From positions 6,019,525 to 6,083,524 of the forward strand of contig CM119268.1 in assembly GCA_051294375.1 (NCBI GenBank): a stretch of DNA of 64,000 nt, in the 5' to 3' direction. The number at the start of each line of letters is the position of its first letter. Position 1 is the stretch's first letter. The notes under the pieces are model-generated. The model saw nothing but the letters and a program-made list of their open reading frames with translations, did no database searches and had not been told where the DNA came from. Shown piece by piece: positions 58,401 through 63,343 of the stretch. This stretch comes from Paraspadella gotoi. Its lineage: Eukaryota; Chaetognatha. The translations under genes were made by a program, and so were the position numbers.

Positions 58401-59462
58401 AACTTTGGGTCCGACGGTAGGCGTGCAAGCGGTGGTTTAACCGGCCCGTCACTCTTTTTGCAAGGACTTTTCCGACCAGGAATAAAACCAGGTTCCATTG
58501 GGTTCGAAGCATTAGCTCAGTGCGCTATTATGGCGCTGAAGGAAGGAACAGTCGTATCCAACGGGTAGTGATATTACATCACTACAGTCCTAACCTTTTC
58601 GAATTTCAAGGCTTCTAGTTTTTAATCTACTTCGCTCTTCATTTTTTTTTTTGTGAAACATTTCTGAGGGCAAACTGTGGAAACAAAAGAGTCAAGGTTC
58701 AGACATTTGTCGTCTCATTTCCCTTTACTTCATTTTCATCCACTAAGTCTCACATCTCACTTCCCCCCACTTCTATACAAACATTTTTTTTTAAACTCAA
58801 TCATTTACGCTGTTGAAGACCTAAAGTCGAAACACGTCCGAATTTGGAATAAAGTTCAATTATCGTCGACGAATCAAAAACAAATTTTATGTTTTCTAAA
58901 TCAAAACCAAAACAATTAACAGCAGTCAGAAAAAGAATACAAACAAATTACGCTTGTTATGAAAGTATCAATAAAAGGCCAAACTATTTTTTTTTATTAA
59001 TAACAAAAACGAAACTAAGGTTCATTTTTCTGTGTTATCCAAGGAACTTAGTCATCAAAAGTTTCAAGTTACTTCGGTCTGTCTGTCTGCCTCCTTTAAA
59101 TTACTACTTTAGTTTATACTTGACGGTTAGTTACATACGTTAATGTACTGATTAACGTCAACGCCTAGTAATAAATTATAAGTAATTACATATGCTCCTA
59201 CTATTTTTATCCAAAAAAAATAATATATGTAAATGACCTTTTTAAAACGAGGCTCGTGGATGACAAATTATCAATTCAACCCTATTCCCCTCGTAACCGA
59301 CCAGTTGCCGATAATGATTCGATCCTTGAGATAAAATTCGTCGGGATTATCGGCCAAATGTCTTCGACTTTTAATTTCACCAACAGAAAACGACGGTTTG
59401 CTTGAAGAGAAGATTACATCTTTGGGTCTCGGCGGGAGCTGGGGGAAGCTGCTGCCAAACAT
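15277..59462 (-). CDS. GAF-GAF cyclic-nucleotide phosphodiesterase-like protein, probable pseudoenzyme, 19 proposed exons
   Basis: Class I phosphodiesterases hydrolyse cAMP or cGMP; this one shows the fold but not most catalytic residues. Exons in transcript order: 59462-59298, 58156-58068, 55273-55118, 55058-55019, 53762-53648, 52646-52486, 52426-52405, 51877-51777, 42320-42215, 41812-41706, 34663-34518, 20241-20180, 19296-19127, 19067-18935, 18542-18440, 18256-18083, 17741-17498, 17039-16892, 15545-15277. All phases agree and the total is 2511 nt, 836 residues, close to PDE5/6/11 size. Confidence is high for 42320 downstream, good to 53762, lower for the four 5' exons and the 22-nt exon. 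The introns hold a gypsy element, a Penelope palindrome, a TRIM and several MITEs. The continuous frame argues against a dead pseudogene. Confidence 0.8.
15570..16020 (+). repeat. Repeat R1 copy (terminal hairpin, internal GTCC block)
   Basis: Begins with the hairpin AGTCGGATCTGC...GCAGATCCCGACT, continues TATAATTCA(C/T)TTTGTCGG, a GTCC/GTCT microsatellite, CACCTTAGC, a TTAATTAA-rich section, and ends near GGCAGATCCGACATTGTTTG and CTCAAACTT. The two ends share GGATCTGC in inverted form. No coding capacity; class unknown. At least ten copies lie in this window. Confidence 0.7.
16092..16842 (+). repeat. Repeat R1 copy
   Basis: Diverged hairpin end (AGCCGGATCTGCTTACAGC), about 120 bp of extra sequence, then the R1 body and end (ATATCCGGCATTATTTGC). 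It ends about 50 nt before the phosphodiesterase exon 16892-17039. Confidence 0.65.
19127..34663 (-). CDS. Second GAF domain exons, short form
   Basis: Exon 34663-34518 (LNHVLGKLKSKNWSFEEIIN, QVQAEVVWFM; GTGTGAGT donor) resembles the first helix and strand of a GAF domain. It joins in phase to 20241-20180 (FSLEDGETVPLQIHEMPSAF) and then to 19296-19127 (VQEVICVIGCSNRQN, FYQADKDKLQQIALILANIL), the last strands and helix. The middle of a normal GAF domain, about 80 residues, is missing. Either it is truly shortened or exons in the 14-kb intron were missed. Phases fit without extra exons. Confidence 0.72.
19306..19500 (-). repeat. Repeat R1, 3' end fragment
   Basis: AAGTTTGAACAAACAATGCC and the following TAATTAA and CTCGCCTCTAAATCAC blocks match the reverse of R1. 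It lies within 10 nt of the GAF exon 19127-19296. Confidence 0.6.
20336..20760. repeat. hAT-like MITE family, 3' part
   Basis: GAATTCCTCGTCAAAAG, AATTATTTCATTAAGTGGGT and the ATATGGCCTACTGCATAAAT block match 40900-41333; it ends at TTTTTACTACGCTTTAA, a diverged terminal repeat. Confidence 0.65.
21529..22075 (+). repeat. Repeat R1, near complete copy
   Basis: Has the hairpin end, the TTTGTCGGTCCG segment, a short GTCC block, GGAATGAAATTTTGTGTGTG, TTAATTAA section and the CGATCCGACATTGTTTGCTC end. Confidence 0.7.
22374..22410 (+). ncRNA. Hammerhead-like motif 2 (diverged)
   Basis: CTGAAGA, stem TGACATA/TTATGTC around GAAAC, then GAAAT and ATATGG. Core order is kept and the variable N7 allows CUGAAGA. 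No recognisable Penelope coding sequence nearby. Confidence 0.35.
23076..23100. other. Assembly gap, 25 N
   Basis: A run of 25 N followed by AGAGAGAG. It lies about 430 bp outside the left arm of the large inverted repeat, so local order is uncertain. Confidence 0.99.
23707..23743 (-). ncRNA. Hammerhead-like motif 3
   Basis: On the minus strand CTGAAGA, stem GACTC/GAGTC, GAAAC, ATTTCTG. Its mirror in the right arm at 31199-31233 has one extra base before GAAAC. Confidence 0.45.
23886..24243 (+). repeat. Repeat R1, truncated copy in left arm
   Basis: Contains the GATTAAACTGGAAATCAAG-like segment, TTAATTAA section and CAGATCCGACATTG end; lacks the hairpin end. Mirrored at 30689-31050. Confidence 0.6.
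24273..24629 (-). other. Unidentified reading frame, mirrored in both arms
   Basis: Open frame of 118 codons (segments NPPGSDGIEVNVTEAKVEKK and LFPFLVEFSQRS) with a diverged mirror copy at 30299-30625. The opposite strand is also partly open (LRELYEKGKKFLLDLCFGH). No family recognised. It may be a remnant of a mobile-element or captured host exon; not supported as a gene. Confidence 0.3.
24804..25457 (+). mobile_element. TRIM, copy B, with 6-bp target duplication
   Basis: LTR1 24804-25036 (TGGTGAC...TCTTCA), PBS-like TTGGTGAGCCCGAC at 25037, internal region, PPT around 25206-25218 (GGGAGGGGGATG), LTR2 25221-25457. Flanked by ATTTAA (24798-24803 and 25458-25463). Each LTR has a tRNA-like segment with a perfect T-arm-like hairpin (CCGGGGTTCTAGCCCGG in the consensus). 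No protein-coding capacity. Confidence 0.85.
25798..25832 (+). ncRNA. Hammerhead-like motif 4 (decayed)
   Basis: GTTGAAGACTTG...AAAGTC-GAAA-TGTTTC: stem II and GAAA are kept but the CUGANGA box is damaged. Mirrored at 29289-29321. Confidence 0.3.
26316..26354 (-). ncRNA. Hammerhead-like motif 5
   Basis: Minus strand CTGATGA, extra A, GACTC/GAGTC stem, GAAACATGTC. In the left Penelope terminal repeat, mirror of 28882-28921. Confidence 0.55.
26795..27430 (+). pseudogene. Penelope reverse transcriptase remnant
   Basis: Frame fragments read GRYYAQPGGLGMGKSTSSPL and ADFNMEDYEVEALAS, then FWYRKADDTIL (the position of the YVDD-type catalytic motif), then ENGKIPMLDVLIKRK and FSVYRKPTHTDQYI. The order is that of Penelope RT palm and thumb. 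The frame changes near 27030, and a stop follows HTDQYIPL, so it is dead as it stands. The Tyr-Val of the usual motif is altered to Lys-Ala. Confidence 0.8.
27449..27990 (+). pseudogene. Penelope GIY-YIG endonuclease domain
   Basis: Open frame 27449-27955 contains HVSLPYHQGITEALVRVLAK, then GAVYWAACAG, AAYVGETGKSLSDRFKQH, a His-containing SEHSVTSGH and REAIYIK. This is the GIY-YIG fold in the arrangement used by Penelope-like elements (GVVY...YIGETGR...H...EH...E). After a frame change near 27940 the family tail LNRDGG appears. The frame break means no intact enzyme. Confidence 0.85.
28798..28838. repeat. (CT)n microsatellite
   Basis: Follows the CCAACAAAGAATTG-reverse block; the left arm has shorter (AG) runs at the same place. 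Confidence 0.8.
28882..28921 (+). ncRNA. Hammerhead-like motif 6
   Basis: CTGATGA, extra A, GACTC, 10-nt loop, GAGTC, GAAAC, ATGTCTGTC. The best-preserved copy with motif 5; plus strand in the right Penelope terminal repeat. Confidence 0.55.
29426..30124 (-). mobile_element. TRIM, mirror of copy B
   Basis: LTR2 from 29426 to about 29695, internal region with reversed PPT (CCCCCCTCCG) and PBS, LTR1 29887-30124. The 5' flank keeps TTAAAT; the 3' flank reads TAAAAT. Indels are frequent in LTR2. Confidence 0.75.
30689..31050 (-). repeat. Repeat R1, mirrored copy in right arm
   Basis: Reverse of 23886-24243: starts CAAGTTTGAGCAAACAATGT and runs through the TTAATTAA section. Confidence 0.6.
31199..31233 (+). 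ncRNA. Hammerhead-like motif 7
   Basis: CTGAAGAAGACTCGAAACCG then GAGTG and CGAAACATTTC; mirror of 23707-23743, with one inserted base after GAGT. Confidence 0.35.
31740..32045. repeat. Purine tract
   Basis: About 300 nt of A/G (GGAAAGAAAAAG types). Frames on the minus strand are low-complexity Phe/Leu/Ser artefacts. Confidence 0.7.
32195..32520 (-). repeat. Repeat R1, partial reverse copy
   Basis: AATCACGAGTAATTGGTGTT, AAGGTGGGACGG and GGGGGCGGACCGACGG blocks match R1 in reverse; T1 copy 2 follows directly. Confidence 0.6.
32528..33239. mobile_element. TIR element T1, copy 2
   Basis: 712 bp, TAGGACTAAGC...GACTCCTA, flanked by TATAAAG (32521-32527 and 33240-33246). Same structure as copy 1, diverged in the middle. 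Confidence 0.85.
33492..33665 (-). other. Open segment, possible missed GAF exon
   Basis: A minus-strand frame of about 57 codons (VNLHSKAVKYLFKAATYIVE, SLSQTSKKGDTVNRNQGIHW) ending SMPL-stop lies between the two second-GAF exons and ends like the GAF xSxLCxPL strand. A CAG|GGTATAC donor is possible, but phases do not fit the neighbours and the plus strand is also open. Recorded as a candidate only. Confidence 0.25.
33886..33923 (-). ncRNA. Hammerhead-like motif 8
   Basis: Minus strand CTGATGA, extra A, GGCTC/GAGCC stem, GAAACATGTAC. Note the stem bases differ from motifs 5 and 6 (GACTC/GAGTC), a compensated change. Confidence 0.55.
34071..34109 (+). ncRNA. Hammerhead-like motif 9
   Basis: CTGATGA, extra A, GGCTT loop GAGCC, GAAACATGTAC on the plus strand; mirror of motif 8 with one T for C in the stem, leaving a G-T pair. 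Confidence 0.55.
34809..34976. mobile_element. hAT-like MITE, 5' part, split by the gypsy element
   Basis: Begins TAGAGCGTAGTGAAAGTTAC and matches 40721-40888 almost base for base. It is cut at TTCAAAAT by the gypsy LTR and continues at 40128 (CTTTTCTTAATTTTGCAG) to about 40242. Confidence 0.75.
34977..35276 (-). repeat. 3' LTR of the gypsy element, 300 bp
   Basis: In element orientation starts TGTTTGGGAACTC right after a GGGGGGGGA polypurine tract (35277-35287) and ends CACCGCA, giving TG...CA ends. Confidence 0.8.
35349..35426 (+). other. tRNA-like sequence in the gypsy 3' region
   Basis: TGGCCGAAGTGG fits an A box, and AGGCG-CTTGCAG-CGCCT forms a 5-bp anticodon arm with a 7-nt loop (TGC). 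The downstream part does not make a good T arm. Probably a decayed tRNA or tRNA-derived insert, opposite in strand to the retroelement. Confidence 0.3.
35469..36966 (-). pseudogene. Gypsy integrase and pol C-terminus
   Basis: Frames read RHIEGKANVVADALSR (end of RNase H region), LSHPGVRATKKL, then TCTQCQRAK (the CC of the zinc finger), HVDIVGPL (first Asp), VTTDRGSQF (second Asp), and HPQANGMVERMHRSLKS (Glu), then a GPY module ATPYAGPYRVVKW. Typical order for Ty3/gypsy integrase. Frame shifts near 36560 and 35850 split it into three frames. Confidence 0.9.
36827..38050 (-). pseudogene. Gypsy reverse transcriptase and RNase H
   Basis: Frames carry GGLRPCGDYRRLNAVT, FSKVDLYKSYHQIPV, FVYPDDILVAS (YxDD with Pro), SLEFLGYNVNADGV, FLGVLNYYRRFIP and PLQQHQRKWPPFDRELLA with RPFTLFSD. 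Breaks occur near 37620, 37110 and 37010. The YPDD variant differs from the usual YLDD/YVDD of the group. Confidence 0.9.
38081..38480 (-). pseudogene. Gypsy protease
   Basis: VDTGASVSLVAPND holds the DTG active site; PILGNDFLMGHNL is the flap-distal ILG motif. It lies one frame off gag, as expected for gag-pol frameshifting or from a mutation. Confidence 0.85.
38497..39822 (-). CDS. Gypsy gag-like protein, intact frame
   Basis: 441 codons from an ATG (MEYVGPRPRND). It has a Pro/Arg-rich N-terminal half with a predicted helix (ELKGLVLSLQATLDAALTAL), then the capsid-like PPFDSKNISVWLAGVDAAF and YAQVYARLIKLFGEK, and the C-terminal CWYHAEFGNRARNCREVWPG motif seen in arthropod-type Ty3/gypsy gag ends. 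Uninterrupted, unlike pol. Confidence 0.85.
   Translation of the reverse strand: MEYVGPRPRNDSAPSPGALQRQATSRFVRGGDPSPHDSSNPWQTSLGARFAQIRAESESTNAHIDELKGLVLSLQATLDAALTALSRPPEMQRNPSLRRSAADADLDPEVQDSGQTHPKRVRIDEPASSPLATPRTPPFATPLFNPLSPRSGSPRARPNPRRRRDATSASPLAAHPPPPRARTPKLPPFDSKNISVWLAGVDAAFVAADVTDDATMASHIFAALPSEHQPLFEDFYRSGNRPSYAQVYARLIKLFGEKPRQLAQRMLRPMTLSGRTPSQLATIIRAAFSELRMEVVFKEILANALPSHVRAIAFTDINSLDDAATAADAFYDATGNLVVKPPSPSGTINAISADADEDDDADRPLSYAEVCAVNNSQRPWKRVEQRRRQRPFQPRAASAATEMDGNTCWYHAEFGNRARNCREVWPGVPCAMGNAKADGRK
39949..40127 (-). repeat. 5' LTR of the gypsy element, truncated
   Basis: 179 bp almost identical to the 34977-35155 part of the 3' LTR. The outer 120 bp are missing. A TGG-starting PBS-like sequence (TTGGTATTGCCCGACGCTTC on the minus strand) follows the LTR. 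Confidence 0.8.
40455..40590 (-). repeat. Repeat R1 fragment
   Basis: Reverse GAATCACGAGTAATTGGTGT and TGAGGGGGCGGACCGACGG, ending near GAGTCGGGATCTGCTGATA. Confidence 0.55.
40721..41333. mobile_element. hAT-like MITE with 8-bp target duplication, complete copy
   Basis: 613 bp, starts TAAGGCGTAGTGAAGG and ends with the inverted CTACGCCTTA, flanked by CTACTCAT (40713-40720, 41334-41341). It is the uninterrupted relative of the copy split by the gypsy element. No coding capacity. Confidence 0.85.
41525..41654. repeat. MITE terminal fragment
   Basis: TATAAATATAGCCTAATGCG to the terminal ACTTTCACTACGCTCTA; lies 52 nt from the phosphodiesterase exon 41706-41812. Confidence 0.6.
41706..53762 (-). 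CDS. First GAF domain exons
   Basis: Exon 53762-53648 (KHPLFEGTNNEVREMKML) leads into 52646-52486 (CSRSFNVLLDADKANTYF, like the CSLFLLDxD strand), a proposed 22-nt exon 52426-52405, 51877-51777 (IGAGDTIPGFVASTN, like GxGIAGxVAxTG), 42320-42215 (STAICLPLTDEQKNIIAVIE, like SLLCxPIxxxxGExIGV) and 41812-41706 (REKMCAFEILGWMETAILLA). These follow GAF order. PDE5/6/11 GAF domains bind cGMP; binding here cannot be judged. Confidence 0.78.
42480..42935 (-). repeat. Repeat R1, reverse copy
   Basis: Starts CAAGTTTGAGCAAACAATGC and runs through the TTAATTAA and GAGTAATTGGTGTTTT blocks to a GACGGACGGACAGACAGAC microsatellite. A plus-strand R1 copy follows at 42991. Confidence 0.65.
42991..43470 (+). repeat. 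Repeat R1, plus copy with expanded (GTCC)n
   Basis: Hairpin end (AGTCGGATCTGC...GCAGATCCCGACT), then GTCGGTCCGTCGG, about 80 nt of GTCCGTCC units, the CACCTTAGC block and diverged body repeats. Confidence 0.7.
43722..44165. repeat. Minisatellite of GTTGACCAAATTATG(CCA) units
   Basis: A short (GATT)n at 43722-43750, then about 20 units of 18-22 bp with consensus GTTGACCAAATTATGCCA. Confidence 0.85.
44166..45155. other. Intronic stretch, no gene seen
   Basis: Mixed AT-rich sequence in the 42.3-51.8 kb phosphodiesterase intron. It begins with a diverged R1 body segment (GATTGACCTGGAATTTTGTA); the remainder shows no repeat or exon that could be supported. Confidence 0.5.
45160..46388. repeat. 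1.2-kb minisatellite with palindromic ATGCAT monomers
   Basis: From 45190 to about 45530 units read (A)TGCAAGTTGAAAAAGAT; then to 46388 they read AGTATGCATACTTTGAAAAA, including short blocks in the reverse orientation (45665-45790). About 19-21 bp per unit with very many single-base indels. The reading frames rich in MHTF are artefacts. Confidence 0.85.
46389..47175. other. Intronic stretch, no gene seen
   Basis: Unremarkable AT-rich sequence with ATCAATGAATG-like repeats at 46430-46520 and a CpG-richer patch (46870-46930, GCGCGCGGATAATCGCGC). No exon recognised. Confidence 0.5.
47180..47710 (+). repeat. Dispersed repeat R3, plus copy
   Basis: TTGAAGGCTTGACTATGCAG, TTGATCGGAACTCCGTTCGA and neighbours recur in reverse at 55890-56300. 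The 86-codon open frame at 47368-47628 lies inside it and is not supported as a gene. Confidence 0.5.
47895..48420 (+). repeat. Repeat R1 body segments
   Basis: Three diverged tandem-like repeats of the GGAATGAAATTTTGTGTGTG / GGATATAAAGTTTCGA block, without hairpin or 3' end. Confidence 0.5.
48421..48632. repeat. (AG)n composite with a duplicated 60-bp unit
   Basis: AG runs interrupted twice by GCAGAAAAATGAGCATA(A)GG and ATCGTCGCAATTGCAAAG-like sequence, i.e. a higher-order tandem duplication. Confidence 0.8.
48756..48935. repeat. Direct repeat R4, copy 1
   Basis: Starts ATATCTAGTAAGGCGGG and matches 50571-50740 almost throughout, including TTCATTGGGTTGTTGCACTG. Confidence 0.75.
49646..49771 (-). 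CDS. Small open frame or exon, 41 codons
   Basis: ATG to TAA, with segments MSKAEHEAGSSVESVAVEGT and CYQSGPNFRCQGTNVFEF. Codon use looks coding (many GTG, GAG, GGC) in AT-rich surroundings. A TTTCTCAG acceptor lies upstream but an in-frame TAA intervenes, and AATAAA follows about 30 nt after the stop. Family not recognised. It lies inside the large phosphodiesterase intron, so it may be a retrocopy, a nested small gene or chance. Confidence 0.3.
   Translation of the reverse strand: MSKAEHEAGSSVESVAVEGTIEGCYQSGPNFRCQGTNVFEF
50571..50740. repeat. Direct repeat R4, copy 2
   Basis: Second copy of 48756-48935, about 1.8 kb apart in the same orientation; an R1 body segment (AAAGTTTTGACGGAATTGTG) follows it. 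Confidence 0.75.
51100..51185 (+). repeat. Repeat R1, 3' end fragment
   Basis: TTAATTAA run followed by GTAGGCAGATCCGACATTGT and TTGCTCAAACTTG. Confidence 0.6.
51690..51768 (+). repeat. Repeat R1, 3' end fragment
   Basis: TTAATTAA and GATTCGACATTGTTTACTCA end, finishing 9 nt from the phosphodiesterase exon 51777-51877. Confidence 0.6.
52064..52276 (-). mobile_element. Solo LTR of the TRIM family
   Basis: One LTR only, 213 bp, ends TGAAGAAACAG... and GTCCACCC in plus orientation, inserted into an S2 repeat whose halves lie at 52010-52063 and 52277-52370. A solo LTR supports classifying the family as LTR elements. Confidence 0.8.
52405..52426 (-). CDS. Proposed 22-nt microexon
   Basis: Reads LPLMLGQ plus one base between a CAG acceptor and a GTCAAT donor. 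It was proposed because the flanking exons are out of phase by exactly one base and this exon restores the frame while adding sequence fitting before the GAF IGAGDTIPGFVA motif. The acceptor lacks a good pyrimidine tract. Confidence 0.35.
52790..52950. repeat. SINE-like sequence
   Basis: GC-rich block with TAGGTCCCGGGTTAGGATTG and GAAGCCGGTACC in AT-rich DNA, reminiscent of tRNA-derived elements. No second copy recognised in the window. Confidence 0.3.
54095..54952. mobile_element. TIR element T1, copy 3, carrying a nested insert
   Basis: Reverse orientation: TAGGAGTCTACG...GCTTAGTCCTA, flanked by ATTAAAT (54088-54094 and 54953-54959). The extra length is due to a SINE-like insert at about 54594-54845. 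Confidence 0.85.
54594..54845. mobile_element. SINE-like element nested in T1
   Basis: About 250 bp, GC-rich, between GTGTGGCGGTATATTCACAC and ATCACAGGCAACCCGGCTG. Its start matches the reverse of 8212-8290, and a diverged relative lies at 41930-42060 (CCACAGCCCTATTGACTTAC region). Confidence 0.6.
55019..59462 (-). CDS. Candidate N-terminal exons of the phosphodiesterase-like gene
   Basis: Proposed exons 59462-59298 (ATG at 59462-59460, MFGSSFPQLPPRPKDVIF...), 58156-58068 (SSESRKSSQRESTFHELALF), 55273-55118 (LPLSPELLRFFSHRNPRGFL) and 55058-55019. Each is open and the phases agree with the downstream exons, giving a plausible start after a pyrimidine-rich leader. Donors GTTACG and GTTGAT are weak and N-termini of this family are variable, so similarity gives little support. 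59462-59298 could belong to another gene. Confidence 0.42.
55256..55361. repeat. 53-bp tandem duplication spanning a proposed acceptor
   Basis: Copies 55256-55308 and 55309-55361 differ by one base. Each contains the TTGCATTCAG acceptor of the phosphodiesterase exon 55118-55273 plus its first 18 nt. Confidence 0.9.
55620..55885. repeat. Purine tract (GGAAAGAAAG units)
   Basis: About 260 nt of A/G; similar tract at 57355-57500 with the same GGAAAGAAAGAATAGAAA phrase. Frames over both are artefacts. Confidence 0.8.
55890..56300 (-). repeat. Dispersed repeat R3, reverse copy
   Basis: Shares GAGCTCCGATCAAGATTCC-like and AACTGCATAGTCAAGCCTTC blocks with 47180-47710. Confidence 0.5.
56460..57065. 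repeat. Very AT-rich block (over 90% A+T)
   Basis: Interrupted ATA/AAT repeats with no C or G over long stretches. No gene. Confidence 0.85.
57150..57720. repeat. Purine-rich low-complexity DNA with a chance open frame
   Basis: The 177-codon plus frame is mostly Lys/Glu/Arg from GGAAAGAAA repeats and is not supported as a gene. Its first 60 codons (DFKRKLIGLKSDF...) have ordinary complexity but no recognised motif. Confidence 0.5.
58210..58590. repeat. SINE-like element with tRNA-like box motifs
   Basis: Contains GTGTGAATATCCCCCACACT (compare 8212-8290), GGTTTAACCGGCCCGTCACT (compare GGGTTAACCGGCCAGTC near 17195) and, on the plus strand, GGGTTCGAAGC with TAGCTCAGTGCGC, which resemble B and A boxes in swapped order. 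Confidence 0.45.
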
Positions 59463-60560
59463 CGCGGTTGAGAGCGAGAGAATGATAGAGACGGAGAGGG
59501 TCAAAAGCGAGAAGAGAGAAAGAGGCTACAAGTTTCTCTCTTTCGCGATCTTTTAATTTCTCTTAGTCGATTTTTAAGTCAGTTTTTAGTCGTTTTTCGT
59601 TAATGTTGCCATTTTGCTTTGTAGAAAAAAATTTTTTTTTTTTTTAAAAACGCGATAAAATGTTTTTCTATTCTCTGCCTTTTCGGGTAAAACTTTGTAG
59701 AAGACGCGAATTAATAAATTTTGTATTTTGTCGGAACGAAAACTTAATCATCTGACAAGTAACAAGAATGTCTTTATTTTATATCTTACGTAAAAAAAAA
59801 CATGTCTCAATGATGCAGATTCAATAAGTAACTGTAAATTCTTTTAATTTAATAAATCATAAGGTCAAATTACTTGCAACATAACTAAAAAACTAATTTT
59901 TGAAGTGGGTCAAACTTCCTAGCTAAAGAAGAGACAAAATACGTTCATGACAAAAACTCTAGTATCAAATAATTTATCAAGTATAATTTTTTTAAATTTA
60001 ATCTTATATTCATGAAAATTAAGATACGATCAAGATTTCCGCGTCCAACTTCGGCACTTTTTTTCAAAGAAGCCCCCTTGCTGCGGCTCCTGAAGCAGCT
60101 GACTCAAACACACGCACAATAATTGTATCTTTTGCTGCTTCCGTCATCGTTTTATGCGTCATTCGTCGCTCTCACCGTCGCAACTGCTTCCTCCATCGTT
60201 CAAATTATCGTCGTCGTTTCTGTCGATCCCGATCCTGACGGAGGCTTAATTCTTTCTCTCGCTGAGTCACCCAGCAAGCCAGAATTTCATTGTTGCAAAA
60301 GTAGCGTCGGGAAAAAGAACCTAATCCCTAACCCTAATCCTTAACCCTAATCCCTAACCCTAATCCCAACCCTAAACCCTAACCTTAATCCTTAACCCTA
60401 ATTCCAACCCTAATCCCTAATATCTATCCCCTAAATTAACCTTATCCCAAACCGACAACCAACAATCCATCGTTCAAATTATCGTTGTCGTTTTTTGTCT
60501 ATCCCGATCCTGTCTCTTAGTCATCCAGCCAGAGAGAGAGCGAGAGAGATTCGCTGCGCG
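59463..60560 (-). promoter_or_regulatory. Candidate promoter/5' region of the phosphodiesterase-like gene
   Basis: Upstream (minus strand) of the proposed ATG. Directly 5' is a pyrimidine-rich leader (CTCTTCTC... on the minus strand). Further up are a GC-richer patch (60050-60310) and a direct repeat of about 40 bp (CGTTCAAATTATCGT at 60198 and 60474), with a telomere-like array between. No core promoter element identified. Confidence 0.3.
60318..60440. repeat. Degenerate telomere-like array, second patch
   Basis: CTAATCCCTAACCCTAATCC-type repeats, irregular. Same style as 6775-6905. Confidence 0.55.
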
Positions 60561-62237
<1,677 letters not shown>

Positions 62238-62243
62238 TTATTC
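62238..62243 (-). terminator. Candidate poly(A) signal of the CDK gene
   Basis: AATAAA on the minus strand 139 nt after the CDK stop. Confidence 0.45.
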
Positions 62244-62381
62244 CTCCCTTGCCTTTCCACTCCTTTCCCTTTCCTCCTTTCCATTTCCACTCATTTCCAT
62301 TCCTCCCTTTCCCTCTCAACTCCTTTTTCTTTCCTCTCTTTCCTTTTCCTCCCTTTTCCTTTCTCTTTCCTCTCCTCCTTT

Positions 62382-62510
62382 TCAAAACAAATAGCTCTGC
62401 CTCCTTCTGTCGCCCGTCGCGCTGACGCCCGAAGACTTCGTCCCCAAATCTTTTTGAAGTTTGAGGTCGTGAAGAACGAAGATGGAGGCGGTGTCGGGGA
62501 GACTGTAGAC
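62382..62510 (-). CDS. CDK17: CDK last exon
   Basis: Acceptor CCACCAG, then VYSLPDTASIFVLHDLKLQK and a Ser/Gly tail ending RRRQSYLF-TGA; 42 codons. The (D/E)xxSIFxLxxxxLQKD pattern is the post-kinase signature of CDK16-18. Confidence 0.95.
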   Translation of the reverse strand, partial: VYSLPDTASIFVLHDLKLQKDLGTKSSGVSATGDRRRQSYLF

Positions 62511-63249
62511 CTGGTGGGGGAATAGCAGGGAGAGGGGAAGGAGGAAGATAAAGGGGAGGAGGAGGAAGAGGGAAGGAGGGAGAAGAGAGGGATTGGAGAA
62601 GGAGTAGAGGGGTAAAAGAAAGAGGGGAGGTAGAGAAGAAAGGGGGAGGAAGACGGGGAGGGATAGAGGAAGATAGAGAGGAAGTGGGGTAGGAGGATAA
62701 GGAGGAGGAAGAGGCGAAGGAAGAAGAAGGAAGGGAAAAACGAAAAGTGATTTTTCTTTTATCTTGCAACCAATGTGAAGTTATCCAGTTGATTTAATAA
62801 ACAGGATATCTTGCCTCCTGACTTTGGATACTGGATACTGGATAGGATGGATAGGATGGATGGATAGGCCTCTATCTCTTTTGCAAGATAATAAAATAAC
62901 AGGACCTTGCAAGCTTGTAATCAAGACTCTCTCACGGTCTAGTCTTGCTTGCCTTTCAATGAGGTTATATAATATTTTTTAACTGTTTCAGTTGAAAGTA
63001 TTGAAATATTGAAGTATTAGATCGGGGAATATTTTATATATATATGAGTTATAGAAGAAGTAAAACCAATGTAAAATCATTCATTCATTTTATTATCAAG
63101 TTCTCCTAAACTATTGAGCTTCTTACTTTTTTGGGTAAGGGAGAAAAGTAAGGATGATGCAGCGCTTCCTCGGCGGGGATTCTGTCTTTGGGGTGATACT
63201 CTAAAAGATTGCCGAGAAGTTGAAGGCCGTCAGGATGGAGCCTGGAATA

Positions 63250-63343
<94 letters not shown>

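Noticed and set aside
58805-58840. CTGTTGAAGACC...AAGTCGAAACACG
   Set aside because: Resembles the hammerhead series but the core A is lost and stem II is weak; treated as chance or relic.
59298-59462. First considered as the last CDK exon (PSFSVGEIKSRR resembling the SIFxLxxxxLQ signature)
   Set aside because: The exon at 62382-62510 has the full signature and the RRQSYLF end in correct phase, so this one was moved to the phosphodiesterase gene as a tentative first exon.
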